From the NCBI GenBank assembly GCA_937902305.1, contig CALDHV010000123.1, positions 1-13,787 of the forward strand: a stretch of 13,787 nucleotides of DNA. Direction: 5' to 3'. Positions 13,446 to 13,787 of the stretch are shown here, piece by piece. The stretch comes from an uncultured Clostridia bacterium (GTDB lineage Bacteria > Bacillota > Clostridia > Oscillospirales > Acutalibacteraceae). Every line of letters begins with the position of its first letter. The stretch's first letter is position 1. Made by a program: the position numbers and the translations under genes. Under the pieces are notes generated by a model, which ran no database searches, was not told the origin of the DNA, and saw only the letters and a list, made by a program, of their open reading frames with translations.

Positions 13446-13787
13446 ATGGTTGGCATAAGTTCTGACGACACAGACTTCGATACAGATATTATTATGGCCG
13501 TCAACACTGTGTTCGCTAGAATGTGGCAGAGTGGAATCGGCCCGCATGGTGAAGCACCATTTACAATAACGGACAATACTGCTACATGGTCTGATTATTA
13601 TGGCGATGATGTAACAAAGCTCGAGTCTGTGAAAACTCTTGTGGCTATGCGTACCCGTGTAATATTTGACCCGCCAGCCAATAACACCGTTATGGAATCT
13701 ATTAATACAGTTATTAAAGATGGTGAAATTATTTTAAATCCCAATTCTTATCAATTCGGGCGCTCAATTTATATATGCAAATCAAAA
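13446..13787 (+). CDS. Phage gp6-like head-tail connector protein (partial or fused)
   Basis: The AT-rich right end encodes on the plus strand a reading frame open to the window edge. Its first ~91 residues match tailed-phage head-tail connector (gp6-like/DNA packaging) proteins of Firmicutes: KKMVGISSDDTDFD, then DIIMAVNTVFARM, IGPHG, FTITDNTATWSDY, LESVKTLVAMRTRVIFDPP and NTVMESINTVIK. Such proteins are ~95-105 residues, form the ring between portal and tail, and usually end with an ELEWR-type segment, which is missing here: after VIK the frame goes on as DGEIILNP and so on. The family N-terminus also seems cut: the natural start is probably a few residues before the Met at 13446, since IKK upstream of it is in frame and no ribosome site precedes that ATG. 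Codon use and base composition are unlike the rest of the window. Confidence 0.75.
   Translation, partial: MVGISSDDTDFDTDIIMAVNTVFARMWQSGIGPHGEAPFTITDNTATWSDYYGDDVTKLESVKTLVAMRTRVIFDPPANNTVMESINTVIKDGEIILNPNSYQFGRSIYICKSK
13719..13787 (+). other. Possible YlxR (DUF448)-like fragment in frame with the connector
   Basis: The last 23 residues, DGEIILNPNSYQFGR followed by SIYICKSK, do not look like a connector C-terminus. They resemble the core of YlxR proteins (DGEI-x-LDPTGK-x-GRGAYICK), an RNA-binding family next to nusA and infB, of which this would be a low-GC form. The fragment is short and runs off the window, so this is pattern recognition only. Confidence 0.3.

Noticed and set aside
13428..13576. 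N-terminal residues of the ABC protein open frame (MSVIVNGASPC to LIGYM)
   Set aside because: These 50 residues are the reverse strand of phage connector DNA, not an ABC membrane domain; the frame stays open by chance across the junction.
1..13787. CRISPR array, toxin-antitoxin or defence system, diversity-generating retroelement, transposase
   Set aside because: No regularly spaced repeats, reverse transcriptase, transposase, integrase or small paired toxin-like genes were seen on either strand.

Overview
The window looks like chromosomal DNA of a high-GC, endospore-forming member of the Firmicutes, most likely an uncultured clostridium of the Oscillospirales/Ruminococcaceae kind. Reasons: two sporulation membrane proteins (SpoVAC and a SpoIIM-like protein), A/G-rich Shine-Dalgarno sequences before almost every gene, near-consensus sigma-A promoters with 17-base spacers, YajC followed by a TIGR04086 membrane protein, and a GTP-type PEP carboxykinase. 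The taxonomic placement is inference. No rRNA, tRNA, CRISPR array, transposase or integrase was seen, and no gene-free stretch exceeds 300 bases.

Layout. Bases 1-310 (minus) hold the N-terminus of MnmE, cut by the window edge. Bases 369-2931 (minus) are a small glycan-use block: a strong promoter, a YhcH/YjgK/YiaL-family sugar protein, a GH16 lipoprotein glycanase coupled to it, a terminator overlapping a second near-identical promoter, then a second GH16 enzyme with no export signal. Bases 3016-3462 (minus) encode an orphan SpoVAC. From 3531 the direction switches: a NUDIX-HAD fusion protein and a CDF metal-efflux transporter form one operon; YajC and the TIGR04086 protein form a second, closed by a terminator at 7066-7102. 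A third plus-strand run (7146-10795) carries the SpoIIM-like protein, a YesL/DUF624 membrane protein, RmuC and a Cof-type HAD phosphatase whose start overlaps the rmuC stop; it ends at a 13-bp hairpin terminator. Convergent to it lies pckG (10845-12623, minus).

The right end is abnormal. A multidrug-type ABC exporter gene (minus) is intact from its stop codon at 12809 back to the middle of its Walker A motif, and at about 13427 the sequence changes abruptly to AT-rich DNA encoding, on the plus strand, a tailed-phage head-tail connector protein. The last ~70 bases may be yet another source: the connector reading frame loses its family C-terminus and continues into residues resembling a YlxR-family protein. 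With no integrase, att-like repeat or transposon end, the simplest reading is a chimeric contig end, although a real phage insertion cannot be excluded from the sequence.

No clear new multi-gene system stands out. The most interesting biological points are the NUDIX-HAD fusion, the secreted/cytosolic GH16 pair with matching promoters, the terminator-promoter overlap with a palindrome on its -10 box, and the orphan SpoVAC.
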